From contig QKEL01000014.1 in assembly GCA_003252395.1 (NCBI GenBank), positions 186,001-250,000 on the forward strand: a stretch of DNA of 64,000 nt, read 5' to 3'. Both the position numbers and the translations under genes were made by a program. Shown here piece after piece: positions 33,399 through 40,360 of this stretch. The notes beneath the pieces were generated by a model. That model was not told the DNA's origin, did no database searches, and was given only the letters and a program-made list of their open reading frames with translations. Origin of the DNA: Spirochaetales bacterium. Its GTDB lineage: Bacteria > Spirochaetota > Spirochaetia > Treponematales > Treponemataceae. Position 1 is the first letter of the stretch. Each line of letters opens with the position of its first letter.

Positions 33399-33910
33399 TC
33401 CGTGCAGGTAGAACAGAAAGTGTTGTTTAGTTTCACGTTATTACTAGCCAAGCTTTCCCGGATACCGCCGGTAGGCCATTGGTTATATAAAACTTGCGCT
33501 TGCGGTTCCTTGCCATGCCCCGGAAATACCATTATTGTAAGTGTACCGGATTGCTCATCCCGCCGGATTAGTAACGCCGCGTCCGCCCGGTTCCCAAGGT
33601 CCCCAAACCCAAGGCCGGGTTTTTTTATGCCCGGTTCATAAACTTGTGACAGCCAGCCTTTGTCCCCGGTGCTTTTATCTTTTCCCCGCCATAATGCTAA
33701 AACAAGTTCCCTTGTCTTAGGGTGCCTTGTCATACCGTGATACACAATCTTGCATCCGGTATCAGGCTTACGGATTAGGGTCCTAACCAGTTCCGGGTAT
33801 TCTTGCCCTTCATGGCCCAAATAATCCCAACGGGTCCCAGTACTTCCGTCCGTGGCAACGTGTCTTTTATAGCGGTAAATTGAAACGGGATACAGTGTAG
33901 TATTTTCCAT
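33395..33910 (-). CDS. Unknown element protein upstream of the replication gene
   Basis: 171 residues, no signal peptide and no membrane segment. It has a compact soluble look: LYPVSIYRYKRHVATDGSTGTRWDYLG at the front, LVLALWRGKDKSTGDKGWLS in the middle, ALLIRRDEQSGTLTIMVFPG later, and CSTC at the end. I do not recognise a family. Because filamentous phages carry a single-strand DNA-binding protein next to gene II, that role is possible but unsupported by motif. It is coupled by ATGA to the replication gene and starts one base after the helix-turn-helix gene ends, so it belongs to the same operon. Confidence 0.75.
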   Translation of the reverse strand: MENTTLYPVSIYRYKRHVATDGSTGTRWDYLGHEGQEYPELVRTLIRKPDTGCKIVYHGMTRHPKTRELVLALWRGKDKSTGDKGWLSQVYEPGIKKPGLGFGDLGNRADAALLIRRDEQSGTLTIMVFPGHGKEPQAQVLYNQWPTGGIRESLASNNVKLNNTFCSTCTE

Positions 33911-33911
33911 G

Positions 33912-34154
33912 CTACACCCGCCCGCCGGTCAGAATAGCGTCCGCCTGTTCTGCCAGTTCATAATCTGCACTTTGCCTATTGCGGTACACAAAGTTTTTCA
34001 GGTCATCCAGTGAAAAGAGAATCTTTCCGCCTTCTGGTTTGAAGCATGGAACCTTTTTCTGGTTAATGAGTTTGTACAGGTACGCTTGTGAATAGCCTGT
34101 AAAGTCAGCCGCTTGTTTTATGGTCAACGGCTTGTCAGTAAGAATGGGGTTCAT
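33912..34154 (-). CDS. Small helix-turn-helix protein, excisionase type
   Basis: 80 residues from the ATG at 34154, chosen because GGAGGA lies seven bases before it; a longer frame to 34247 has no such site. The motif LTIKQAADFTGYSQAYLYKLINQKKVPCFKPEGGKILFSLDDLKNFV is the winged helix-turn-helix of the MerR/Xis-like HTH_17 group. Proteins of this type direct excision by phage integrases or regulate the element. It lies between the integrase pair and the replication genes. Confidence 0.85.
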   Translation of the reverse strand: MNPILTDKPLTIKQAADFTGYSQAYLYKLINQKKVPCFKPEGGKILFSLDDLKNFVYRNRQSADYELAEQADAILTGGRV

Positions 34155-34262
34155 TGAATATCCTCCGCAGTAAGATTGGAACGCGTGCGCATTCCTGTTC
34201 TTCATGCGTGAAAGATATTCTTTGCTATGCTTGTGATTTAATATCACTAAATATCACAAATA

Positions 34263-34679
34263 TCACCGTCTATCGTAGTTCGCTTCCCCCCGCGCCAAGG
34301 CTAATTCTCTCGTGAGATACGAGTCACTAAACTCTTTGCCTCTAAGGTTTCGCAAATATTGCTTGAGTATAGGTGCTTCTATTGTCATATCCTTTTGAAC
34401 CAACTGGCTCATAAACGTTTTAATATTTCTCGTCATTACTTGATACGTCCCGTCTGCTTGCCGTTCCAAATAGTCTTCTTGTGCAAGCTCATCCAATACA
34501 GGTATCCCCGGTTGCAGTATCACTTGTATTTTGCTTTTAGCCGCTTCAATCCTTTTCCGCGCTTCTACTTTTTTGGCTTCAGCTTCAAGCCGGACAGCCT
34601 GCCTTTCTTCCTCACTTTCGCACTGAATAAGTTTGCCAACATAATTTAATGAATCCAGAAAATCCTGTTCTGTTCTCAC
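34263..34679 (-). CDS. Unknown coiled-coil element protein coupled to the integrase
   Basis: 138 residues, starting with GTG that overlaps the integrase stop (GTGA). The segment 18-50 (CESEEERQAVRLEAEAKKVEARKRIEAAKSKI) is rich in Glu, Lys, Arg and Ala and likely a coiled coil. The C-terminal half may be helical and DNA-binding (MSQLVQKDMTIEAPILKQYLRNL). No family recognised. Its coupling to the integrase suggests a helper in recombination or in regulation. Confidence 0.7.
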   Translation of the reverse strand: MRTEQDFLDSLNYVGKLIQCESEEERQAVRLEAEAKKVEARKRIEAAKSKIQVILQPGIPVLDELAQEDYLERQADGTYQVMTRNIKTFMSQLVQKDMTIEAPILKQYLRNLRGKEFSDSYLTRELALARGEANYDRR

Positions 34680-35764
34680 TTCCCACCCCCTGTCGCCGGT
34701 AAATCAATATCAGGTAGCGCGTTGACCGCTTCCCGCTTCAGCTTGTCCGTAGCTTTTGTGTATACCGCCGTGGTAGCGGTTTTGGTATGGCCCAAGAGTT
34801 TTGACACGGTAAAGAAGTCCGCGCCGTTCTCAAGCGTCAGCGTAGCAAAGGTATGCCGCGCCGTATGCCAGCCTATTTTCTTTTCTATGCCAGCGTCCCG
34901 CGTCCAGAATCCCAAGTATTGATTAGTACTTGTCCCGGTAGTACCTATCAGCGGGAAAACCAGTTCCGTATGTTTATGGATTGCATTGTCATTGATAATT
35001 TCCCAAGCGTTAGGATTCAACGGGATATTCACATAGCGGCCCGTCTTTTGTTGCCGTTTCTTTATTTGTAGCGGGTCCCGTTCAATGTCCCCCCAAGTCA
35101 GGCTTTTAATGTCAGATACCCGCAAGCCGGTAAAGCAGGAAAAGAGAAAACCCCGCCGGACTTCCGCCCCCAGTGCGCCGCCTATAGGGGTATTAGCAAG
35201 CCGTTGTATTTCATCCGTGTTCAGGTACACTTTTTCAGATTCAGGAATGGTAATTCCCTTCACGCTTGCCGCCGGGTTCCGGGGGATAATGCTATCCCGT
35301 ACCGCCCTATGAAGGACAAACCGGATTTCCCCGGCATAATGGGCCGCCGTTATTTGTGCCAGTTTCTTCCCGTTCACGTCCGCCGCGTCTTTCAAAAGAT
35401 AGTTCTGGAATCCTTCAAACCAGCGTTCCGTTACTTGTGATAATTGAATAGCGGACCCGCCGGGGAAGTCCGCAAGATGCTTCAGGGCCTTCAAAAGGTT
35501 TTTCCCGGTATTCTTTGTTTCTGCCACTTCTAGGGCGTATTGATACAGGGCTTTCTTGCCGTTAACGGGGTCCAGTAAACCCCATTCCCCGGAAACTAAT
35601 TGCGTTTCCCGTTTTGACCGGCATACTTCAGCCAGCCGCATAACTTCTTTATTTTGTTTTGGATCATCCGTCAGGGTCAGGCCCAAGGCTTCCCAAGTCC
35701 GCTTCCCGCAAGAGTAAACATCCAAATACAGCTTCCCGCGCTTTTCCCGTACCTTTACGCCCAT
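34676..35764 (-). CDS. Tyrosine site-specific integrase
   Basis: 362 residues. The N-terminal arm-binding part (MGVKVREKRGKLYLDVYSCG) and a SAM-like core-binding domain (about 100-190) precede the catalytic domain. Catalytic residues: Arg in FTGLRVSDIKSL, Lys region in KKRQQKTGRYV, His-x-x-Arg in WHTARHTFATL, His/Trp position in KLLGHTKTATT and the nucleophile Tyr in AVYTKATDK. The build resembles integrases common on Bacteroidetes elements. It is the first gene inside the right junction, with AAGGGGC before the ATG. Recombination takes place at the 17-base tRNA end. Confidence 0.95.
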   Translation of the reverse strand: MGVKVREKRGKLYLDVYSCGKRTWEALGLTLTDDPKQNKEVMRLAEVCRSKRETQLVSGEWGLLDPVNGKKALYQYALEVAETKNTGKNLLKALKHLADFPGGSAIQLSQVTERWFEGFQNYLLKDAADVNGKKLAQITAAHYAGEIRFVLHRAVRDSIIPRNPAASVKGITIPESEKVYLNTDEIQRLANTPIGGALGAEVRRGFLFSCFTGLRVSDIKSLTWGDIERDPLQIKKRQQKTGRYVNIPLNPNAWEIINDNAIHKHTELVFPLIGTTGTSTNQYLGFWTRDAGIEKKIGWHTARHTFATLTLENGADFFTVSKLLGHTKTATTAVYTKATDKLKREAVNALPDIDLPATGGGK

Positions 35765-35895
35765 TGCCAGCCCCTTTTTAACAGGTTTCCTGTCTACATA
35801 CAGCCTACAACCCGTCTACAAAACAGGGTAAAACATTGTCTACAAAAGCGCAAGTATGCTAAAAAGTAAAATTGTAAATCTATATGGGGTAAAGA

Positions 35896-35931
35896 AAAGA
35901 AAAAACCCGCCCAAGTATTTTGGACGGGTTT
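35896..35931 (-). terminator. Terminator after tRNA-fMet, supplied by the element
   Basis: AAACCCGCCCAA (35903-35914), loop GTATT, TTGGACGGGTTT (35920-35931), with an A-run outside that gives T on the minus strand. It lies six bases beyond the tRNA end but on the element side of the junction. Confidence 0.8.
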
Positions 35932-35937
35932 AGTATC

Positions 35938-35954
35938 TAGCAGGAGTAGGACTC
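35938..35954 (-). other. Right attachment site within tRNA-fMet
   Basis: TAGCAGGAGTAGGACTC, the 3' end of the tRNA, repeated exactly at 31529-31545. Confidence 0.85.
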
Positions 35955-36010
35955 GAACCTACGACCTCCGGGTTATGAGCCCGACGAGCTGCCAACTGCT
36001 CTATCCTGCG
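35938..36010 (-). tRNA. Initiator tRNA-Met (anticodon CAT)
   Basis: 73 bases. Acceptor stem GCAGGA/TCCTGC with an unpaired first base (C1 against T72), the hallmark of initiator tRNAs, where A72 is the commoner form. D arm is followed by GCAGCTCG; the anticodon stem has three G-C pairs next to the loop (CGGG CTCATAA CCCG), another initiator feature. T arm GTAGGTTCGAGTCCTAC. CCA is not encoded. Its 3' end serves as the attachment site of the integrated element. A promoter lies at 36025-36053. Confidence 0.95.
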
Positions 36011-36024
36011 TCGTTTGTATGGTT

Positions 36025-36053
36025 AATGTATCAAAACCGCGGGGTAAGGTCAA
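36025..36053 (-). promoter_or_regulatory. Promoter of tRNA-fMet
   Basis: TTGACC (36053-36048), 17-base spacer, TACATT (36030-36025), 14 bases before the mature 5' end. Confidence 0.7.
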
Positions 36054-36200
36054 GCGGCTTTGCGCTTTTTAGCGGTTTTTTGCGGTTTTTTTGAAAACGC
36101 GGCGAAGGAATCGATTTCCGCACGTAAAAACACCCGGAAAAAGGAAGAATAGCGACGCATTTTATGTAAGGAAGATTCGGGAAGAAAGCGGGCTTCCAAG

Positions 36201-36244
36201 AAAAAAACCCGGCAGGTAAAAGGAGGAGTTAAAACCCTGCCGGG
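36201..36244 (-). terminator. Intrinsic terminator after the MATE gene
   Basis: CCCGGCAGG (36208-36216) pairs with CCTGCCGGG (36236-36244); read on the minus strand the stem is followed by seven T. The stretch 36011-36358 otherwise holds the tRNA promoter and a palindrome at 36322-36333, and no credible gene. Confidence 0.8.
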
Positions 36245-36321
36245 AATCTGGAAAGGAAGCATATCGGGCAACCGGTGCTCATGCGGCGTCGCGATATACA
36301 TAATGAAAAAACCCTTGCATC

Positions 36322-36333
36322 TGTAACGTTACA
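36322..36333. promoter_or_regulatory. Perfect palindrome TGTAACGTTACA
   Basis: A 12-base perfect palindrome with a central CG, the form of many LacI-family operators. It lies 26 bases after the MATE stop and 78 bases before the terminator, with no gene start within reach, so its role is unclear. Confidence 0.35.
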
Positions 36334-36358
36334 ACATGGCCGAATAAATTTCAAATTT

Positions 36359-37699
36359 TCAGCGTAAAATCCGCGTTTTCCACTTTCCGGAAAGCCAGTA
36401 GGGAATCGCGACCGAAAGGCCGACGATCCAGCCCAAGCCATAACACCAACCGATTTCGTTTTTGCCGAAAAAATGGTCCAAGAGGTAGGCGGCGGGCATT
36501 CGTATCAAGAGGAACGAACTCAGGGAGGCGATAAACGGGAGCAGGGATTCCCCGGTGCCCCGGATCGCGGAATTCATCGTGAACAGGATCGAGAGCATAA
36601 AATACGCGGGCATGAGGCGGTACAACACCTGCGCCCCGTTTTCGATAACCTCTTGGTCCTGGGTAAAAAGGCCCATTAGGAACCGGGCCGAGAGGATGAT
36701 GCCGACGCTGATGGTCACGCAGACCGCGCCGCTCATGAGCTGCGTCGCCCGGTGGCCCCGGATTACCCGGTCCAACCGCTTCGCCCCGGTATTTTGCCCG
36801 ATAAAGGTCGTTACGGCGCTCGAAAAACTCGCGATGGGCATGAAGGCCAGGGAATCTATCCTGCCGGAAATGCTGTACGCCGCCATGAACGCGGGGCCGT
36901 AACCGTTTATCAAGCGCTGTATGGCCATGGTCCCCAGGGAAAAGAGCATATTCTGAAAGCCGCCGGGAAGCCCGATTCGGGCGCATTCCCGAAGTATGGG
37001 CGCATCGACGCGGAAACCCTTGAGTCGGAGATCGGTCAGTTTCAGTTTTCTCACGATGAAGACAACGCCGATCACGAAGGAAACGGTCTGGGAGACAACC
37101 GTCGCCCACGCCACGCCTTCCACGCCCCACCCGAATACGGCGACGAAAAGGAGATCAAGGGCAATGTTCAAAACCGTCGCGATGGCGAGGAAGCCCAGCG
37201 ACGAGACCGAGTCGCCCAGTCCCTGGAGAATGCCCGCGTTCAGGTTATAGCCGAAGCTCCCCACCGTTCCCGCGAAGAGGATCGTCAGGTAGGCGGAGGA
37301 CATTTCCATGGTGGCTCCGGAAGGAACGTTAAGGAGGCGAAGGAGGGGCGCGGCCAACGCGATTCCGGCGACGGTCACGGGAATCGCGCCGAGGAGCGAT
37401 ACCGCGTAGCCCGTATCCACGGCCGCCTTGACCCGGTCGCCCTTGCCGGCGCCGAAAAACTGGGAAATGACGATGCTGAAGCCCATGCCGAGCCCGGAAA
37501 ACAGGGAGACGAGCAAAAAGTTCAGGATAAACGTGCCGCCCACCGCCGCAAGGGCTTCCTTTCCCACGAAATTTCCCACCACGAGGGAATCAACCAAGTT
37601 ATAGGTCTGCTGCAGGACGTTTCCCGCCAGGAGGGGTAACGAAAAGGAGAGGATGAGCCGGGCGGGCCGACCCTCGATCATGTTGCGCATGGCGGGCAT
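36359..37699 (-). CDS. MATE-family multidrug/Na+ antiporter
   Basis: 446 residues from the ATG at 37699, with GGAG nine bases upstream. A much longer in-frame reading to 38305 runs through the divergent OmpA-like gene and is not credible. About twelve membrane segments. The N-terminus RPARLILSFSLPLLAGNVLQQTYNLVDSLVVGNFVGKEALAAVGG is a standard MATE opening, and the duplicated half starts near residue 235. Members export cationic compounds in exchange for Na+ or H+. The substrate is unknown. It is divergent from the OmpA-like gene, with 48 bases between the starts. Confidence 0.94.
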   Translation of the reverse strand: MPAMRNMIEGRPARLILSFSLPLLAGNVLQQTYNLVDSLVVGNFVGKEALAAVGGTFILNFLLVSLFSGLGMGFSIVISQFFGAGKGDRVKAAVDTGYAVSLLGAIPVTVAGIALAAPLLRLLNVPSGATMEMSSAYLTILFAGTVGSFGYNLNAGILQGLGDSVSSLGFLAIATVLNIALDLLFVAVFGWGVEGVAWATVVSQTVSFVIGVVFIVRKLKLTDLRLKGFRVDAPILRECARIGLPGGFQNMLFSLGTMAIQRLINGYGPAFMAAYSISGRIDSLAFMPIASFSSAVTTFIGQNTGAKRLDRVIRGHRATQLMSGAVCVTISVGIILSARFLMGLFTQDQEVIENGAQVLYRLMPAYFMLSILFTMNSAIRGTGESLLPFIASLSSFLLIRMPAAYLLDHFFGKNEIGWCYGLGWIVGLSVAIPYWLSGKWKTRILR

Positions 37700-37712
37700 C
37701 CTATCACTCCGG

Positions 37713-37741
37713 TTGAGTCTGCGCCAGTAGCTGCCGATACT
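37713..37741 (+). promoter_or_regulatory. Leaderless promoter of the OmpA-like gene
   Basis: TTGAGT (37713-37718), 17-base spacer, GATACT (37736-37741), then six bases and the ATG at 37748. The transcript start should coincide with the start codon. No SD present. Confidence 0.6.
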
Positions 37742-37747
37742 ATTGGC

Positions 37748-38977
37748 ATGAATATCCACGCCCGCCGCCTTACGGCCCTTGCCGCCGCGGCTATCCTCTG
37801 GAGCGCCTTGCCCGCCGCGGCGGAAACCTTCCGTTTTAAGTTCAGGGACGGAGACCAATGGCGCGTCAATTCCGTGGTAAACGAGACGGCCTACATCAAT
37901 AGAATTCCCCACCATACCGCCGAAATTACCTATCGCGCCACGCTGAAGGTATCCGACGTCCGGAGCGATTCCGCCGGGATCGCCTCGGCGCGGCATGACT
38001 GCACCTTCATGACCAGCGAGAAAACGAGCAATCGAACCCTGCCCTGGGGCAAGGAATATCCGAGCTCCTTCCGCAGAAACGCCCTGGGCACGCTCGAGAT
38101 AGACGATTCCTACTTCATGCCGGTGGTCCGGAACGTTCCCTCGTTCCCGGCGGGCGACGTGCAGGTCGGCCAGAGCTGGAAGGGAGCCGGAGAGGAAGCC
38201 CACGATTTCCGCGACGATTTCGGCATCGAAAAGCCCTTTCGAGTGCCCTTCGAGGTCACCTATACCTACGTCGGGCCCCGGGAAAGGGACGGGAAAAAGC
38301 TCCACCTGATCGCCGCCGAATACTCGATATTCTTCGATTCCCCCTCCACGCTAAGGGCGAAGCCCGGTTCGGACGTCCCGGTCACCACCATGGGCTGGTC
38401 AAAACAGAAAATCCTGTGGGATAACGAGCGGGGCATCATGGATTCCTATTCCGAGGAATTCCGCATCCAGCTGCAGCTTGATTCGGGCCGTACCTTCGAA
38501 TGGCGCGGCACGTCGGAGGCTACCACCGCGGCCACGGGCAACCTAGACCGGGAGCGAATCGCCGACGACCTGAACGACGAAATATCCCGCCTCGGCATAG
38601 CCGACGCCCGCGCCGAGGCCACCGAGGAGGGGGTGACCCTCTCATTGGAAAATATCCAGTTCGAGGCCGATTCAGCCCGGCTCCTTCCCTCCGAAAAGGA
38701 CAAAATCTCAAAGCTGGCGGCCTTTCTCGAGCGTTACCCCGATAAGGAACTTTTGATTACGGGCCATACGGCCCTCGCTGGCACTACGGAAGCGCGGCAA
38801 AAACTATCGGAAGAGCGGGCGGAGGCCGTGGCCCGCTACCTGGTGGAACGGGGCGTGCGGAGCGAGTATGAGGTGTATACCCGGGGCTTCGGCGCCGAGC
38901 ATCCCATCGCGCCGAACGATACGGAGGCGAACCGGGCCCGTAACCGGCGGGTTGAAATCACTATCCTGGATAAATGA
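37748..38977 (+). CDS. OmpA-family envelope protein
   Basis: 409 residues. Signal peptide MNIHARRLTALAAAAILWSALPAAA, cleaved before ETFRF. Residues 25-290 form a beta-rich domain of unknown family (FRFKFRDGDQWRVNSVVNE; SWKGAGEEAHDFRDDFGIEKPF). The C-terminal OmpA domain (about 300-409) has FEADSARLLPSEKDKISKLAAFL, the peptidoglycan-binding block ITGHTALAG...LSEERAEAVARYL, and NRARNRRVEITIL. It should sit in the periplasm or outer membrane and hold peptidoglycan. The N-terminal domain may bind an unknown partner. It is preceded by a promoter that leaves no leader. Confidence 0.9.
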   Translation: MNIHARRLTALAAAAILWSALPAAAETFRFKFRDGDQWRVNSVVNETAYINRIPHHTAEITYRATLKVSDVRSDSAGIASARHDCTFMTSEKTSNRTLPWGKEYPSSFRRNALGTLEIDDSYFMPVVRNVPSFPAGDVQVGQSWKGAGEEAHDFRDDFGIEKPFRVPFEVTYTYVGPRERDGKKLHLIAAEYSIFFDSPSTLRAKPGSDVPVTTMGWSKQKILWDNERGIMDSYSEEFRIQLQLDSGRTFEWRGTSEATTAATGNLDRERIADDLNDEISRLGIADARAEATEEGVTLSLENIQFEADSARLLPSEKDKISKLAAFLERYPDKELLITGHTALAGTTEARQKLSEERAEAVARYLVERGVRSEYEVYTRGFGAEHPIAPNDTEANRARNRRVEITILDK

Positions 38978-39045
38978 GGCATATCCGCGCAAACGGTACG
39001 GTTCGGTTGAAAACGAACGCAAAGGCATGAATCCGCCTACCAATC

Positions 39046-39074
39046 TTGCATGTTTTCCCGATACGTGGTACATA
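39046..39074 (+). promoter_or_regulatory. Promoter of the PRPP synthetase gene
   Basis: TTGCAT (39046-39051), 17-base spacer, TACATA (39069-39074). The start codon at 39096 follows a GGGGA, so this transcript does have a short leader. Confidence 0.5.
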
Positions 39075-39095
39075 TTAGCCCTCGGGGAACAATAG

Positions 39096-40352
39096 ATGAC
39101 GTATTCAGAGCCTACTGACCTTGCAATCGTGGCGTGTCCGGGCGGCGAGAAATTTGCCGACGAGACTATCAAGCACCTGAACCACATCTACAGCAGAAGG
39201 TTCCGCCAAAAAAGCGACGTGCTTGCGAAACGGTACGAGGTAGACCGGGTCAATCTCGTGAAAGACGTCAACTTTTATAACGATCTGCAAACGTCCGATA
39301 TCTGTATCCGCGGCGATATAACGAAATACCGCGCTCCCGATTTTAAGGTCAAAACGCGCTTTACCTGGTTCATGAACGGCGAAGTGAAAACAGAGATCCT
39401 TGACTGCATCCGCGGCAAGGACGTTTTTATTTTCCAGGACGTGGAAAACCACCAGGTCCTCGACCTTAACGAGGGCAAGAACCGGCAGGTCCTTTCGGTA
39501 AACGACCATATCATGAGCCTGCTCGTGACCATCGACGCCGTGCGCCACGCGGGCGCGCGCAAGATTTCCCTCGTTCTCCCCGTCTACCCCTACTCCAGGC
39601 AGCACAAAAAAAAGGGCCGCGAGGGCCTGACCGCCAGCCTCCTCGGGCACCTATACGAAAGCCTCGGGGTAGAGCAGATCATCACCCTCGACATCCATTC
39701 CCGGGAAATCGAGAACGCCTTCATGAATGCCCGCATCGAGAACCTGCACGCGAGCTATCAGATTATCCGCGAACTCGCCAAGATCGTGGACCTAACCAGC
39801 GAAAAGGACGATTTCGTGGTGGTTTCCCCGGACACCGGGGCCATCGACCGGAATAAGTTCTACGCGACCGGACTCCAAAAGCCGCTGGCCATGCTGTATA
39901 AGGAACGCGATTACTCGGTGGTCACCCAGGACGCCAAGGCGACCAATATCATGAGCGTGAAGCTTTTGGGCGACGTGAAGGGAAAGGTGGCGTTCCTGGC
40001 CGACGATATGCTCGGCACCGGCGGTACCCTCCTCAAGGCCATGGCCTTCCTCAAGGATCAGGGCGCGACCAAGGTCATCGCCGCGATAAGCCTCCCCTTC
40101 TTCACCGGCAACGCCATCGAGCTTTTCGACGAAGCCTACCAGAAGGGCAACTTCTTCCGCATAATCGGCACGAACGCGGTGTATCACGAGGAATTGCTCT
40201 CCAAGGAATGGTACATCAAGACCAACGTATCGGGCCTGTTCGCCCAGGTAATTTCCCGAATCCATCACGACCAATCCCTGAGCGACCTTCTCGATAACCG
40301 CTCGATCATCGAAAAACTGGTGAAGCAGGACAAGTCGACGGAGATCGAGTAA
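39096..40352 (+). CDS. prs: Ribose-phosphate pyrophosphokinase (PRPP synthetase), long form
   Basis: 418 residues, about 100 more than the usual 310-320. It makes PRPP from ribose 5-phosphate and ATP for nucleotide, His and Trp synthesis. Conserved parts: ATP loop FQDVENHQV region, YSRQHKKKGREGLTASLLGHLYE (flexible loop), metal-binding histidine in LDIHSREIENAF, and the PRPP-binding loop ADDMLGTGGTLLKAM (class I usually DDMIDTGGT). The additional length is mostly in the first 110 residues (ASP-rich start SEPTDLAIVACPGGEKFADETIKHLN and KRYEVDRVNLVKDVNF). Similar long forms are known to me from spirochaetes. Start chosen by the GGGGA and by the promoter just before it. Confidence 0.92.
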   Translation: MTYSEPTDLAIVACPGGEKFADETIKHLNHIYSRRFRQKSDVLAKRYEVDRVNLVKDVNFYNDLQTSDICIRGDITKYRAPDFKVKTRFTWFMNGEVKTEILDCIRGKDVFIFQDVENHQVLDLNEGKNRQVLSVNDHIMSLLVTIDAVRHAGARKISLVLPVYPYSRQHKKKGREGLTASLLGHLYESLGVEQIITLDIHSREIENAFMNARIENLHASYQIIRELAKIVDLTSEKDDFVVVSPDTGAIDRNKFYATGLQKPLAMLYKERDYSVVTQDAKATNIMSVKLLGDVKGKVAFLADDMLGTGGTLLKAMAFLKDQGATKVIAAISLPFFTGNAIELFDEAYQKGNFFRIIGTNAVYHEELLSKEWYIKTNVSGLFAQVISRIHHDQSLSDLLDNRSIIEKLVKQDKSTEIE

Positions 40353-40360
40353 GGCCTTTC

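Larger units (their letters stand above)
31529..35954. mobile_element. 4.4-kb integrated element in the 3' end of the initiator tRNA gene
   Basis: Bounded by the 17-base direct repeat TAGCAGGAGTAGGACTC at 31529-31545 and 35938-35954; the right copy is the 3' end of tRNA-fMet. Between them the base composition is clearly more AT-rich than the flanks. All recognised genes are on the minus strand: tyrosine integrase next to the tRNA, a helix-turn-helix protein of excisionase type, a gene II/X-like replication protein, two unknowns and a secreted cargo protein. No relaxase, capsid or conjugation genes are present. It looks like a small integrative plasmid or phage satellite that may replicate by rolling circle when excised. 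Confidence 0.88.

Noticed and set aside
35938..36010. T at position 72 of the initiator tRNA as an unusual defect from integration
   Set aside because: The same T occurs in all the array copies, and a C1-T72 mismatch still gives the unpaired end needed by initiator tRNAs.
36050..36301. 83-codon frame on the minus strand after the MATE gene
   Set aside because: It runs through the MATE terminator hairpin, has no ribosome-binding site and no recognisable protein pattern.
37700..38305. N-terminal extension of the MATE protein by about 200 residues
   Set aside because: It lies antisense to the OmpA-like gene and its promoter, and normal MATE proteins begin at the ATG at 37699.
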